Below, in pieces: positions 47,801 to 58,750 of a stretch of 64,000 nt of DNA (the stretch's first letter is position 1; every line of letters starts with the position of its first letter). This stretch comes from Nitrosomonas sp. (GTDB lineage: Bacteria; Pseudomonadota; Gammaproteobacteria; Burkholderiales; Nitrosomonadaceae). The notes under the pieces are model-generated. The model worked only from the letters and a program-made list of their open reading frames with translations, was not told the origin of the DNA and did no database searches. The translations under genes and the position numbers were made by a program. Where the stretch lies: contig JALDQW010000001.1 in assembly GCA_031316255.1 (NCBI GenBank), forward strand, positions 434,001 to 498,000, in the 5' to 3' direction.

Positions 47801-50800
47801 TCAGTGACCTCGGGCAAGACGAAAGCCGTCGCTGTCGTAGCGAAGAGACGGATCAAGGTGACTACGGATGGCAGAACGGCAGGACCTGCCGCTGTAGAAC
47901 CACGAGCCGCCGCGCAACACGCGCCGGGAATCACCGTCGACCGCTTCCCGGCCATCACCGGCCCGGTACGGATAAGCCTGATAATGACTGCCGGTCCATT
48001 CCCAGACATTACCCAGCAAATCCGCAATACTGGCTTCTGATACCGACGACGGCGTGTCGCTGGCTGGAAAAACACCCACTGGCGTCACGCGCCGCAGCCG
48101 GGTTTCAATCGTATTGCACATTGTCGCATCGAATGCATCGCCCCAAGGATAGCGCCTGCCCGCTTTGCCGCCAGCGACAGCTTCCCATTCCGCTTCGCTC
48201 GGCAGCCGGTAATGTTGTCCCGTCTGCGCGCTCAACCAGGCACAGTACGCGCGTGCCTCAAACCAGCAAATCCCGACAACCGGCTGGTTTGGGACATTAA
48301 ATTTCTGATCATTCCAGTTATAGGGCTGTATAAAACGCTGATCCGGCCACTGATCCCCTAGCATTGCTTCAAACGCTTCATCGGTCATTTCAAAATAACT
48401 GTTCCATCGCTGGACCAGTTCCTCAGTCTAGGCTAGTTCCTCAACAGCTTTCGAAAACAATGTCGCATCGTTTTTAAGCTGATCGCGAACGTTGCGTAAG
48501 TTTTCCCGGCCTGCTTCACCTGTACCTTCGCCGCGCCGCCAGCGCTGCGCCTCTAACGTATCCCACCAGCGTTCATCGTCGTACCCCCCCGCATCGATAA
48601 AGCATTTGAATTCCGCGTTAGTCACCGGAAACTGACCCAATGCAAACGGCTCAAGCTCGACGTCATGCCGCGGCGATTCATTGTCTGCGATACCTTTATC
48701 GCTGCCGATGCTGTAGATTCCGCCTTCGATTTCAACCATCGGCGGCAACACATAACGGTTATGCTTGCCCTGCCGCGGTTCAAACCGCGGATCGCCCAGT
48801 CGGCCGAGCGCATCGCCCGCGTGAATGCGTGCACGCAAATCGGTTGCCGGATCACGGCTGCGCGCGACCAATCGTTGTTGCACATCGCGGCGCAACTCAT
48901 CTGAAACTTTTACATCGGGCTGCGCCGCACAGCGCCACGCGAGCGGCAGATTGATCTGCGCCAGCGTATGCAGAAAACCATCGGGTGCATCGGTCATCGC
49001 CGCCGTGAGCATGAACGTTTCTTCCCAGCCGGTTGTCGGCAGATCAGACAAAGTACCCGAGCGCGGCAAGATTGCAAGTTCCTCTTGTACAGTCGGCAAA
49101 ATATCGGCCTCAAGCCAGGCTGCTGCGGCCAATTTGACTAATTCTGCGCTTTGATTCGCATCGTTCGCCTTTTGCGCAGTATTTAAATGCGCTGCCAGAT
49201 GCCGCGCGGCAAAATACTCCTGCAACAATTGGTGCACGAACAACACATCGTCACCCGGCATATCCAGAATTTGCAGATCGACGGCGGCATCAAGCAAATA
49301 TTCACGCTGCGATTCTTCTTTTACATGCGTTGACAAGCAGTCGAGCGCATCGTCAATATCGATGCGCACCTGCATTTTGTTGCCGGTGTTTTCCGTGTCG
49401 CCATCGCTGCGCTGGGTTTGCAATTGAAACGCAAAATCCGCCAGTGCGTTAAACAAGACGCCACGGCCAGGCAATTCATAAGCATCGCGCCATTTTCCGA
49501 TATGTTTCAGATCGCGTTGCGTCAACAGCCAATCCGCATTGCGCAAACGAGTGTTGTCCATTTCACGCGCGAGCATGGCGCGCACAAAACCGGTAAATAA
49601 TGCCGCGCGGCCTTCGGGTATTTGACCATCGCTGGTCTGATCGATCAACAACTTGAGATAATACGGGGAACGGTATAAATCAAGCTGTTCGGAACCCTTG
49701 AGTTGATCCCACAAATGCGCCGCAGTGTCCGGACTATACACCTGCAGAAACTTCTCTACCTGCGTATCGTCTAACGGCGTGATTTCGACCTGCGGCACGC
49801 GCGGCAATTCCTTGGTGGTGAGCTGGCTGCCGTAATCGCGCGTGCGACAACTGAAAATAACGCACACGTTCTGATGATGCTGCACCAGATCGTTTAAAAA
49901 ATTTTTCCAGGCCATCAATCCTGCGCGCGGCATTTCGTTCAAGCCATCGAGCAACAGGATTAACGGTTTCTGAAACAGGGTTTTGAAATCCAGCAAACCA
50001 TCGGTTACCCGTGTCCAGTGCGCTGCAAGCCAGTCATAGGGTTCAGGAATCCTGCCATCCTGTCCGAAAGCGTTTAACGGACGAAACAAAGTCAGCGGCA
50101 CCGAATCCTCAGCATCACCATTCTCATCCAATGCTTGTCTGGCCAGATCAAGTTCCAGACGGCGCAGCAACGTGCTTTTGCCGCTGCCCGGCCCTCCGGT
50201 AACGACGATGACCCGTGTTTGATCCGGATCGACAGCGTTCAATATCTCTCGCAGGTCATAATACGTCCTGTCTTGCGGCTGGTATCGATCACCCTGAGTA
50301 TCATCGCCGCGGTCCAACAACAGCGTCAATGGTGTAAATTGTTTGTCGATTTTGTATATCGGCTGCGACCATGCGACGATGCATTGTTCGCGATATCTGG
50401 CAACGAGAGCTTTCTCGCTGACGGCGGGATTTGATTTCTGGGTTTGTTCGATCAATGCATCCACTTTTTCATCGATGCCCCGGACAATAGCCAGTATTTC
50501 ATCAGACAGCTTGCGCGCAGCATTCTGCATGGCGATGGTAAACGCCGCTCCTGCTTCGGGATATTGATCCGGATTTTTAAGGATTTCTGCAAAAGCGGCA
50601 AAGACCAATTCGCCAAAAGGCCTCCGTTGCTCACCTTGATCCACCGTAGGAAGGCCATCTCGCGCAATCTGTTTGAACATGGCGGGTATTTCATGCACCG
50701 GCCATCCGGTTATCGCTGCAATCGTTTGGTCAAAGCCCAGGGTTAATGGTTGAACCAATGAACGATTCTCGCCCGGCGAAATGAATTCGGACGCGCCATT

Positions 50801-51160
50801 GATGGTTGTTTCCAGGTGATGATCAATCGGACTGTCACCGGGATGTGTGCACCGGTCAAGCGCATCGGATCGAATTTTGATCAGGCTTTGGCGCGCTATC
50901 GCCTCAAAACGCAGAATGCCATTTTTCTGATCAAACGCCATGCCGCTGGACTGCGCACTTTCTTTGACCGTATCCAGCATTTCCAGCGCGGCTTTGACCC
51001 AAGCCAGCCGCGCTGCGCGTAGAAGGTCTTGATTGGTCGCTATAACACAGTATGGGTTAAAGTCTTGTAGTCGCGTTATGGCCTTACGCTTCCAATCCTC
51101 CGGCAATATCACACTGCCCGAACTCAACATCAGGTCAACCAACGATTGCTTCCAACTCAT
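47801..51160 (-). pseudogene. NACHT NTPase with C-terminal FGE/SUMF1-like domain, split by an in-frame TAG
   Basis: Residues 1-300 are unassigned helix. A NACHT NTPase follows: Walker A VVTGGPGSGKSTLLRRL near 320, Walker B ILLLDGLNEMPRAG near 400, and a helical region to 700. From about 800 an FGE-sulfatase domain begins (PPMVEIEGGIYSIGS). After residue 910 a TAG at 48428-48430 stops it. The same frame continues open from 48427 through LVQRWNSYFEMTDEAFEAML to 47801, completing the domain (LPSEAEWEAVAGG, VLRGGSWFYSGRSCR); readthrough would give about 1119 residues. NACHT proteins commonly sense infection; FGE-like domains serve as sensors or binding modules. Confidence 0.82.
48417..48442. repeat. 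8-bp direct repeat flanking a 10-bp insert at the stop codon
   Basis: AGTTCCTC occurs at 48417-48424 and 48435-48442 with AGTCTAGGCT between. Deleting 18 bp restores an uninterrupted frame (VEEL followed by VQRW). The insert is nearly palindromic, as expected for the footprint left when a transposon with an 8-bp target duplication excises imprecisely. Confidence 0.7.
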
Positions 51161-51244
51161 GACAGGCCTTTTTTGTTATCAACCTGTATTATGCATGAGC
51201 CGAACCTTGCTTAAAAGCCAGACGCCCGGTTCATAACATATGCA

Positions 51245-52327
51245 TCAAAGCCGTGCAATCACCCGGATATCCTGCCCGATCATGCGTACATCTACTATCC
51301 TGAGCGCAATTTTCTGATCGAGACGGGTCAATTCAGGTAACTGAAGCATGGCTTTTGCGTCACTCCCCAGAAGACTGGGCGCCATATAAATAATGAGTTC
51401 ATCCACAAGCCCGGTCTGAAGCAGAGCGCCATTCAGCCCGCTGCCGGCTTCGACGAGTATTTCATTGAGTTCCTGTTCAGCCAATGTTGCCATCATGGCG
51501 ATCAGATCGACTTTATCCGCCTTTCCGCAAACCAGTACTCGCACACCCATTTTTTCCAGTGCGCTAATCTTCTCGGTGTTTGCAGCAGCGGCGGTAAAAA
51601 CAAATGTTTCTTCGCCCTGCAGCACATTGGCATCGAGTGGAATCTGCAGGCGGTTATCGATGATGATTTTTTTAGGCTGCCGGGATGTCGGAATATGGCG
51701 CACGGTCAGACGCGCATTATCAGCGAGAACAGTATTGATACCCGTCATCATCGCGCATGAACGCGCGCGCCAGCGATGGCCGTCCTTGCGCGCGGGCTCG
51801 CTGGTGATCCACTGACTCAGCCCGTTGTTCAATGCAGTTTTGCCGTCCAGGCTTGCGGCGATTTTCAGCCGCACCCACGGTCGGCCATGCTGTATGCGTG
51901 TTACGAAACCGATGTTGAGTGCCTGCGCCTGTTCGTGCAGCAATCCTGTCTGAACGTCGATTCCGGCTTGTCTCAGGGCTTTAATACCATTACCCAGCAC
52001 CAGTGGATTGGGATCTTCCATGGCAATTACGACGCGGGCGATGCCAGCCTTGATTAATGCATCGACACAAGGCGGCGTGCGGCCATGATGACTGCATGGC
52101 TCAAGCGTGACATAGGCGGTTGCGCCATGCGCTTGATCACCGGCCATTGACAATGCATTGATTTCCGCATGCGCCTGGCCCGCTTTTTCATGCCAGCCGC
52201 TGCCGACTATTCGGTCATCCTGTGTAATGACGCAGCCGACGCGCGGGTTTGGTGACGTCGTATTAAGCCCTTTTTCAGCCAGTTGCAGAGCTTGCGACAT
52301 CATGACATGGTCTATGGGCTTAAACAT
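51245..52327 (-). CDS. ribD: Riboflavin biosynthesis deaminase/reductase RibD
   Basis: A bifunctional 360-residue enzyme for the second and third steps of riboflavin synthesis. The N-terminal deaminase has zinc ligands in HAEINALSMA and EPCSHHGRTPPC. The C-terminal reductase begins around RPWVRLKIAASLDGKTAL and has VEAGSGLNGALLQ. It is last in glyA-nrdR-ribD, 32 bases after nrdR. Confidence 0.97.
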   Translation of the reverse strand: MFKPIDHVMMSQALQLAEKGLNTTSPNPRVGCVITQDDRIVGSGWHEKAGQAHAEINALSMAGDQAHGATAYVTLEPCSHHGRTPPCVDALIKAGIARVVIAMEDPNPLVLGNGIKALRQAGIDVQTGLLHEQAQALNIGFVTRIQHGRPWVRLKIAASLDGKTALNNGLSQWITSEPARKDGHRWRARSCAMMTGINTVLADNARLTVRHIPTSRQPKKIIIDNRLQIPLDANVLQGEETFVFTAAAANTEKISALEKMGVRVLVCGKADKVDLIAMMATLAEQELNEILVEAGSGLNGALLQTGLVDELIIYMAPSLLGSDAKAMLQLPELTRLDQKIALRIVDVRMIGQDIRVIARL

Positions 52328-52359
52328 AAGCGCCCTTTAAGTGATGCGACTTGTACAGA

Positions 52360-52863
52360 CTACTTTCCGGGCGAGTTTGCTTCTCCGTCTGTTTCATCTT
52401 CTCTGGTTTCATCGACCTCATTCACCTCGCGGATTGCATCGCGGAAATCATCGACATCCTGGAAACTTTTATACACTGACGCAAACCGGATATAGGCAAC
52501 CTTGTCGAGCTTGTAGAGTTCTTCCATGACGCTCTCACCTATACTTCTGGAAGTCACTTCGCGTTCACCGAGACCCAGGAATTTTTGTATGATGCGGTCA
52601 ATCGCGGCGTCGACATAATCGGTAGGCACCGGGCGTTTATGCAGCGCGCGTTTGAACCCGGTCAGCAATTTGTTGCGATCAAATTCGGCGCGCGTGCCGT
52701 CATGCTTGACCACCTGGGGCAAACGCAATTCAACAGTTTCGTAGGTGGTAAACCGTTTGTCGCAGGCCGGACAACGCCGCCTGCGGCGGATACGGTTCCC
52801 TTCTTCACTTACGCGAGAATCGATGACATTGGTATCGTCCGCATTACAAAAAGGACATTTCAT
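52360..52863 (-). CDS. nrdR: Ribonucleotide reductase repressor NrdR
   Basis: A 167-residue repressor with an N-terminal zinc ribbon ([11 protein letters not shown] and [12 protein letters not shown]) and an ATP-cone domain ([20 protein letters not shown]). It senses nucleotide levels and represses nrd genes. The acidic tail ([14 protein letters not shown]) is variable in the family. It sits between glyA and ribD, as in many proteobacteria. Confidence 0.97.
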   Translation of the reverse strand: MKCPFCNADDTNVIDSRVSEEGNRIRRRRRCPACDKRFTTYETVELRLPQVVKHDGTRAEFDRNKLLTGFKRALHKRPVPTDYVDAAIDRIIQKFLGLGEREVTSRSIGESVMEELYKLDKVAYIRFASVYKSFQDVDDFRDAIREVNEVDETREDETDGEANSPGK

Positions 52864-52922
52864 GATCGAGTGCTCGCGTAAGTGATCATACTGCGCTCAG
52901 CGTTTGCAACAGTCAGTTCAAC

Positions 52923-54173
52923 TCATTTTCTATAAACCGGGAATTTTGCGCAGAGTGCTTTTGCTTCTCCGGCTACCCGTGAAATAACGGCGGCATCATT
53001 CGGCGCCTCGAGTACATCGGCAATCATGTTTGCCAGCTGTTCGGCTTCCAGTTCCTTGAATCCACGGGTAGTCATCGCTGGCGAACCGATACGGATACCG
53101 CTGGTAACAAACGGTTTTTGCGGATCGTTCGGAATGGCGTTTTTATTCACCGTAATATGCGCGTGTTCGAGCACCGCTTCGGCTTCCTTTCCGGTGAGGT
53201 TAATTGCTTGCAGATCGACAAGAAACATGTGACAGTCCGTCTTGCCGGACACGATACGCAAACCGCGCATTTGCAGTATTTTTGCCATGACGCGCGCGTT
53301 TTCGATGACCTGTTCCTGATATTTCTTGAATTCCTTTGTTGAGGCTTCCTTGAACGCAACCGCTTTTGCCGCGATCACATGCATGAGCGGGCCACCCTGG
53401 GTCTGCGGAAAAATCGCTGAATTAAGCGCTTTTTCATGCTCGGGGTTGGCCATGATGATGCCACCACGCGGCCCGCGCAGTGTTTTATGCGTGGTGCTGG
53501 TGACAAAATCGGCAATACCAACCGGATTCGGATAATAACCGGCAGCAATCAGACCCGCATAATGCGCCATGTCGACAAACAGATAAGCGCCCACTGAATC
53601 GGCGATTTTACGAAAGCGCTTCCAGTCGATCACGCGGGCATAAGCGGAAGCACCGGCCACGATCATTTTTGGCTTATGTTCATGCGCCAATTGTTCAACC
53701 TGATCGTAATCAAGTTCCTCGGTATCCGGACGCAATCCGTACGACACGGAATTAAAAATCTTACCGCTCATATTCACCGTCGCGCCATGCGTTAAATGCC
53801 CGCCGTGCGCAAGCGACATCCCGAGCAAAGTATCGCCTGGTTTAAGCGCGCAAAGATAAACAGCCGCATTGGCCTGTGAACCGGAATGCGGTTGAACATT
53901 GACATATTCAGCGTTGAACAATGCCTTAAGCCGGTCTATCGCCAACTGCTCGACGGCATCCACATAATTGCAACCACCGTAGTATCGTTTTCTTGGATAC
54001 CCTTCGGCATATTTGTTGGTCAGCACGGAACCTTGTGCCTGCATCACCGCCGGACTGGCATAGTTCTCTGATGCGATTAATTCAATATATTCTTCCTGCC
54101 GTTGCATCTCGCCTTTCATGGCTTGCCATAAATCCGGATCAACGTTCTCTATCGTATGACTCTGCGAAAACAT
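52923..54173 (-). CDS. glyA: Serine hydroxymethyltransferase
   Basis: A 416-residue PLP enzyme that converts serine and tetrahydrofolate to glycine and methylene-tetrahydrofolate. The PLP lysine is in [14 protein letters not shown] near residue 229. Other hallmarks are [27 protein letters not shown] and [14 protein letters not shown]. Full length, with a normal start at [13 protein letters not shown]. Confidence 0.98.
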   Translation of the reverse strand: MFSQSHTIENVDPDLWQAMKGEMQRQEEYIELIASENYASPAVMQAQGSVLTNKYAEGYPRKRYYGGCNYVDAVEQLAIDRLKALFNAEYVNVQPHSGSQANAAVYLCALKPGDTLLGMSLAHGGHLTHGATVNMSGKIFNSVSYGLRPDTEELDYDQVEQLAHEHKPKMIVAGASAYARVIDWKRFRKIADSVGAYLFVDMAHYAGLIAAGYYPNPVGIADFVTSTTHKTLRGPRGGIIMANPEHEKALNSAIFPQTQGGPLMHVIAAKAVAFKEASTKEFKKYQEQVIENARVMAKILQMRGLRIVSGKTDCHMFLVDLQAINLTGKEAEAVLEHAHITVNKNAIPNDPQKPFVTSGIRIGSPAMTTRGFKELEAEQLANMIADVLEAPNDAAVISRVAGEAKALCAKFPVYRK

Positions 54174-54348
54174 GGTGTTATCAGACCTTTATCACTTTAT
54201 ATAATTTAAGAAACTGAGAAACTGCATATATTACCATTATTACCACTGTACACAGTATATAAGATCAACACTCACAAAAATGTTTCATGGATTCGCCCCG
54301 GAGAGGCGCTAATGGAAAGAAAACTGAAAATCACGCTGGCGTTGAAAA

Positions 54349-55458
54349 TTATCTCAGCCGCAGGTAATCTTCATCGGTAATTTTTGACCAGTCTTTTGCT
54401 CTCTCAAGAAAAGCACGTTGACTCGCAATAACTTCCATTGCGAGTTGTGATTTTGCGGCTACTTCGTCCAAGAGTTCTTCATTTGCTTTTTTAAACAGAT
54501 CGAGGACATCTTCAGGCAATGTACGAATTTTGATATCACTCTGGTTTTTCATCTCTTCCCACGCAATTGCATTACGGAAAAAAGATTCAGACAGCATATC
54601 GAACGAAACCTCCTTGGCAGCGATAGCGATAATTGCCTTCAGGTCATCCGGCAAAGCGTCAAATTTAGGCTTGTTGACGAAGAGATGAACTTCCGCACCG
54701 GGCTCATGCCAGCCTGTATAGTAATAAGGCGCAATTTCATGAAAACCCATTTTAATATCATTGGCAGGCCCGACCCATTCGACGGCGTCGATCGTGCCCC
54801 GCTCCAGTGCAGTATACAGCTCGCCGGGTGGAATACTCACGGGATTCATTCCTGCTTTGCCGACAACTTCACCCGCATGTCCCGGCATACGTATTTTTAA
54901 TCCTTTCAGGTCCTGAACGGATTTGATTTCTTTTCTGAACCATCCGCCCATTTGAATATGCGTATTACCTGCCGGAAATGCCACAACATTATGACGCGCA
55001 TAAACCTTGTTCAGCAATTCAAGTCCGCCACCGTAGTAGTACCAGGCATTCATTTCAGTTGGATTCATGCCGAAAGGCGTGGTGGTAAAGAATGTGGTCG
55101 CAGGATCCTTGCCTTTGTAATAATACGATGCGCTATGGCCCATCTCGTATGCACCGGATCGCACCATATCCAGAATAGACAACGGCGCTTTATGCCGCCC
55201 AGGGGAATCGACAGTAATTGTAAAGCGCCCGCCGGACATGTTTTCCACGTTCCGCGCAAAACGCGCTGCGGCATTATGCAACATGGGGGTTCCTTCAGGC
55301 CAGGACATCGCGAGCCGCCATTGATAGATTGGCGTTTGTGGTTGCGCATTAACCGGCACGACCGGAAAAAACAGGATACCCGCAAGAAAAAACAGTGCGG
55401 CGCTGTCCAAATATTGTTTCAACAGCCACACTGTTTTTAGTTTCCTGAAAAATACCAT
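54349..55458 (-). CDS. dctP: TRAP transporter substrate-binding protein, DctP type
   Basis: A 369-residue periplasmic protein with a signal peptide (SAALFFLAGILFFPVVPVNA) and the DctP fold: WRLAMSWPEGTPMLHNAAAR, then SVQDLKGLKIRMPGHAGEVV and ERGTIDAVEWVGPANDIKMG. The latter two are typical of the 2-oxo-acid-binding subgroup. No membrane subunits (DctQ, DctM) adjoin, so this is an orphan binding protein in the window. Confidence 0.9.
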   Translation of the reverse strand: MVFFRKLKTVWLLKQYLDSAALFFLAGILFFPVVPVNAQPQTPIYQWRLAMSWPEGTPMLHNAAARFARNVENMSGGRFTITVDSPGRHKAPLSILDMVRSGAYEMGHSASYYYKGKDPATTFFTTTPFGMNPTEMNAWYYYGGGLELLNKVYARHNVVAFPAGNTHIQMGGWFRKEIKSVQDLKGLKIRMPGHAGEVVGKAGMNPVSIPPGELYTALERGTIDAVEWVGPANDIKMGFHEIAPYYYTGWHEPGAEVHLFVNKPKFDALPDDLKAIIAIAAKEVSFDMLSESFFRNAIAWEEMKNQSDIKIRTLPEDVLDLFKKANEELLDEVAAKSQLAMEVIASQRAFLERAKDWSKITDEDYLRLR

Positions 55459-55505
55459 AGTTACGGCACCTGTTGCCGTTGCAGCCTTGAAACTGCTGAA
55501 GATGA

Positions 55506-57779
55506 TTAAGCCGGAACCGTTTCTTCCTCAAAAGAAAGCATTACAGTATCATTCAGATCGATATCTACAGTGACTTTCCCGCCGTTGACCAAACGACCGA
55601 ACAACAGTTCGTCAGCCAGCGCGCTGCGTATGGTATCCTGAATAAGGCGCTCCATCGGCCGCGCGCCCATAAGCGGGTCAAAACCATTTTTTGCAAGAAA
55701 CTTACGCAAATTGTCGGTAAAAGTGGCTTCGACTTTTTTCTCTTGCAATTGCGCTTCAAGTTGCATCAGGAATTTATCGGTGACCTGTAAGATGACGTCT
55801 TCATTCAACGATGAGAATGAGATGATTGCATCCAGCCGATTTCTGAATTCCGGTGAAAACATCCGCTTGATATCAGCCATTTCATCACCCGCCTGGGCCG
55901 ACGTGGTAAATCCAATCGTCGATTTTGTGAGTGATTCGGCACCTGCATTTGTCGTCATGATAATAATGACATTACGGAAATCTGCCTTACGGCCATTATT
56001 ATCTGTCAATGTCCCGTAATCCAGAACTTGCAGCAGAATATTAAAGATATCCGTATGGGCTTTTTCAATTTCATCAAGCAACAGCACTGCATAGGGATGT
56101 TTGACCACTGTCTCTGTTAACAGGCCGCCCTGATCGAATCCCACATAGCCCGGCGGCGCACCAATCAAGCGCGACACAGCATGCCTTTCCATATATTCAG
56201 ACATGTCAAATCGATGCAACTGGATACCCAGCGCATATGCAAGCTGTCGCGCAACTTCCGTCTTTCCAACTCCGGTAGGGCCAGAAAACAGAAATGAGCC
56301 GACGGGTTTTCGTGGATTACCAAGCCCGCTTCTGGCCATCTTGATCGCTGCGCACAAGGAATTGATCGCCTTGTCCTGCCCAAACACGACCGATTTCATA
56401 TCGCGCTCCAGCGTTTTCAAACGATTGCGGTCGTTACTGGATATGTTCTGGGGCGGAATACGCGCGATTTTGGCAATCACATTTTCGATCTCTGATTTGC
56501 CAATGATCTTTCGTTTCTTTGACTTGGGCATTATCCGCTGCGCAGCACCGGCTTCATCGATGACATCAATCGCCTTATCCGGCAAATGCCTGTCATTAAT
56601 GTAGCGTTCTGACAGCTCAGCAGCCGAACTTAATGCACTGGCAGTATATTTGACATTATGATGCGATTCGTATCGCGACTTCAAACCGCGCAAAATCGCT
56701 ATCGTCTCACTCACAGTCGGTTCTTGTATGTCGATTTGTTGAAAACGCCTGGATAAGGCATGATCTTTCTCAAAAATACCGCGGTATTCCGTATATGTCG
56801 TGGCACCGATACACCGCAGCTGACCGGTATTCAAAACTGGTTTCAACAGATTGGATGCATCCAGTACACCACCGGAAGCCGCGCCCGCGCCGATCAACGT
56901 ATGAATTTCATCCACAAAGAGGACGGTTTCATGATTATCAATCAATTGCTTGATCACCGCTTTTAACCGTTGTTCAAAATCGCCACGATATTTGGTGCCC
57001 GCCAATAATGCGCCCATATCCAACGCGTAGACTTGATGATTTAAAAGCAGTTCAGGGACATTTCCTTCTACAATGCGTTTGGCAAGTCCTTCTGCAATGG
57101 CCGTTTTACCGACACCTGCTTCACCGACCAGCAGTGGGTTATTTTTGCGTCTACGACATAAGGTTTGAATAACGCGTTCAATTTCCTGATCACGGCCAAC
57201 CAAAGGATCAATTTTATTGGTTAGCGCGAGCATATTCAGATTAACCGTATAGTTCTCCAATATGTTGTTACCCGCCGGGCCTTGCTCCTGTTGTTGCACC
57301 TGTTCCTGCTCACTCTCGCCAATCGCCTTGTTCTCATTTCCTGGAGGTGTTTTACGAATATTATGCGATATAAAATTCACCACATCCAGCCGGCTTACCC
57401 CTCTTTGCTGCAAAAAATAAACCGCATGCGAGTCCTTCTCGCCAAATATTGCAACAAGCACATTTGCGCCCGTCACCTCTTTTTTTCCCGAAGACTGGAC
57501 ATGAAGTATAGCCCTTTGAATGACGCGCTGAAAGCCTAGGGTAGGCTGCGTATCCACTTCTGAATCGCTGTTGATAATGGGCGTATGACGGGAAATATGA
57601 TCCAACAAAATAGTACGCAAGTCTTCCAGATCGACCAGACACGCGTTTAAAACCTCGGCTGCACTGGCATTATCAATCATGGCCAGCAATAAGTGCTCCA
57701 CCGTAATAAATTCATGGCGTTTCTGCCTCGATTCGACAAAAGCCATATGCAAGCTCACTTCCAAATCTGGAGCAATCAT
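55506..57779 (-). CDS. clpA: ATP-dependent protease subunit ClpA
   Basis: A 757-residue Hsp100 unfoldase that feeds ClpP. The N-terminal repeat domain is followed by two AAA modules with Walker A motifs [17 protein letters not shown] (near residue 215) and [16 protein letters not shown] (near residue 500). An intermodule [17 protein letters not shown] region precedes the second. It follows clpS with no gap, the normal order. Confidence 0.97.
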   Translation of the reverse strand: MIAPDLEVSLHMAFVESRQKRHEFITVEHLLLAMIDNASAAEVLNACLVDLEDLRTILLDHISRHTPIINSDSEVDTQPTLGFQRVIQRAILHVQSSGKKEVTGANVLVAIFGEKDSHAVYFLQQRGVSRLDVVNFISHNIRKTPPGNENKAIGESEQEQVQQQEQGPAGNNILENYTVNLNMLALTNKIDPLVGRDQEIERVIQTLCRRRKNNPLLVGEAGVGKTAIAEGLAKRIVEGNVPELLLNHQVYALDMGALLAGTKYRGDFEQRLKAVIKQLIDNHETVLFVDEIHTLIGAGAASGGVLDASNLLKPVLNTGQLRCIGATTYTEYRGIFEKDHALSRRFQQIDIQEPTVSETIAILRGLKSRYESHHNVKYTASALSSAAELSERYINDRHLPDKAIDVIDEAGAAQRIMPKSKKRKIIGKSEIENVIAKIARIPPQNISSNDRNRLKTLERDMKSVVFGQDKAINSLCAAIKMARSGLGNPRKPVGSFLFSGPTGVGKTEVARQLAYALGIQLHRFDMSEYMERHAVSRLIGAPPGYVGFDQGGLLTETVVKHPYAVLLLDEIEKAHTDIFNILLQVLDYGTLTDNNGRKADFRNVIIIMTTNAGAESLTKSTIGFTTSAQAGDEMADIKRMFSPEFRNRLDAIISFSSLNEDVILQVTDKFLMQLEAQLQEKKVEATFTDNLRKFLAKNGFDPLMGARPMERLIQDTIRSALADELLFGRLVNGGKVTVDIDLNDTVMLSFEEETVPA

Positions 57780-57780
57780 C

Positions 57781-58098
57781 TCAATTTTCCTCCATCACAC
57801 ATCTTAACGGATGTTGATTACTTCGTGCAAATTCAATAACCTGATTTACCTTGGTACTGGCAATATCGCTGGGATACACGCCGCAAACAGCCGAACCTTC
57901 AGTATGAACCTTTAACATTATTTGAGTTGCCTGCTCCTGATCCATTGAGAAAAAAATTCTTAGCACCTCAACCACAAAATCCATAGGTGTGAAATCATCA
58001 TTTAATAATAATATCTTATACATTGGAGGAACTTTCAGTTCACTCTCATCCTTTGTTAGTATAACGGTTTCCAGATTCCTTTCCGTCACAACAAGCAC
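57781..58098 (-). CDS. clpS: ClpAP adaptor ClpS
   Basis: The 105-residue adaptor delivers N-degron substrates to ClpA. The core reads [20 protein letters not shown], then [20 protein letters not shown]; the N-degron pocket residues (ND, and the histidine of KVHTEG) are in place. It stops one base before the clpA start. Confidence 0.97.
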   Translation of the reverse strand: MLVVTERNLETVILTKDESELKVPPMYKILLLNDDFTPMDFVVEVLRIFFSMDQEQATQIMLKVHTEGSAVCGVYPSDIASTKVNQVIEFARSNQHPLRCVMEEN

Positions 58099-58383
58099 CC
58101 GTACAATTTTAATCAGTAAAAGTCAAACAGCCAATATCTCTTTAATACATGCTATTAACATAGTTGACGATTACGACAATTTTTTCAAGTGCCTTAAGCC
58201 AATTATCCTGAGAAAATTTATAAAAATTCTGTAACCGCTTGACTTTAACACCGGTTTTGCGTAAAACTTTAGGTGGCGTTTGGCTTCAAGTTCACTGCGG
58301 TACCAGTTTTAGCCGTTTGCGGCCTTGAAATTCAAATAGTATTAGGGTTTCCGGCCCAGTTTCTTAAATTATAGGAAGTAGAA

Positions 58384-58593
58384 ATGGCAACAGGTACAGT
58401 AAAATGGTTTAATGATTCTAAAGGTTTTGGCTTTATTACTCCCGACGATGGGAGTGAAGATTTGTTTGCTCACTTTTCAGCAATCAACATGTCTGGCTTT
58501 AAAACGCTAAAAGAAGGTCAGAAAGTAAGTTTTGACGTTACTCAAGGACCTAAAGGCAAACAAGCTGCAAATATCCAATCTCAATCAACATAA
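58384..58593 (+). CDS. Cold-shock protein, CspA family
   Basis: A 69-residue single OB-fold protein with both RNA-binding motifs: [10 protein letters not shown] (RNP1) and DLFAHFSAI (RNP2). Such proteins melt RNA structure. The start follows GGAAGTAGAA. The 285-bp gap from clpS includes a structured-looking leader of at least 120 bases (for example GCCGTTTGCGGC near 58310), as in cold-shock mRNAs, though a thermosensor cannot be shown. Confidence 0.96.
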   Translation: MATGTVKWFNDSKGFGFITPDDGSEDLFAHFSAINMSGFKTLKEGQKVSFDVTQGPKGKQAANIQSQST

Positions 58594-58690
58594 CTATAAT
58601 TATAACTGTACGTTTTTAAAGAGTACTGGCGCAGGTTACGTAGACTAGAAGACTTAGTCAGACCCTAGATTAAAACGTTAATTTGAAGAT

Positions 58691-58730
58691 ATTCCCCCTT
58701 CATTGATTCTTTTATCGGTATAGGGGGAAT
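58691..58730. terminator. Bidirectional terminator between cspA-like gene and icd
   Basis: ATTCCCCCT (58691-58699) and AGGGGGAAT (58722-58730) form a perfect 9-bp stem with a 22-base loop between the convergent gene ends. T-rich sequence follows weakly on the plus strand (TTTATCG). The position suits ending both transcripts. Confidence 0.55.
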
Positions 58731-58750
58731 TTATCGTATTGCCTAAACGC

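Noticed and set aside
52864..54348. Possible glycine riboswitch or riboflavin (FMN) riboswitch in the glyA-nrdR-ribD region
   Set aside because: The gaps before glyA (54174-54348) and ribD (32 bp) show no conserved riboswitch blocks that I could recognise.
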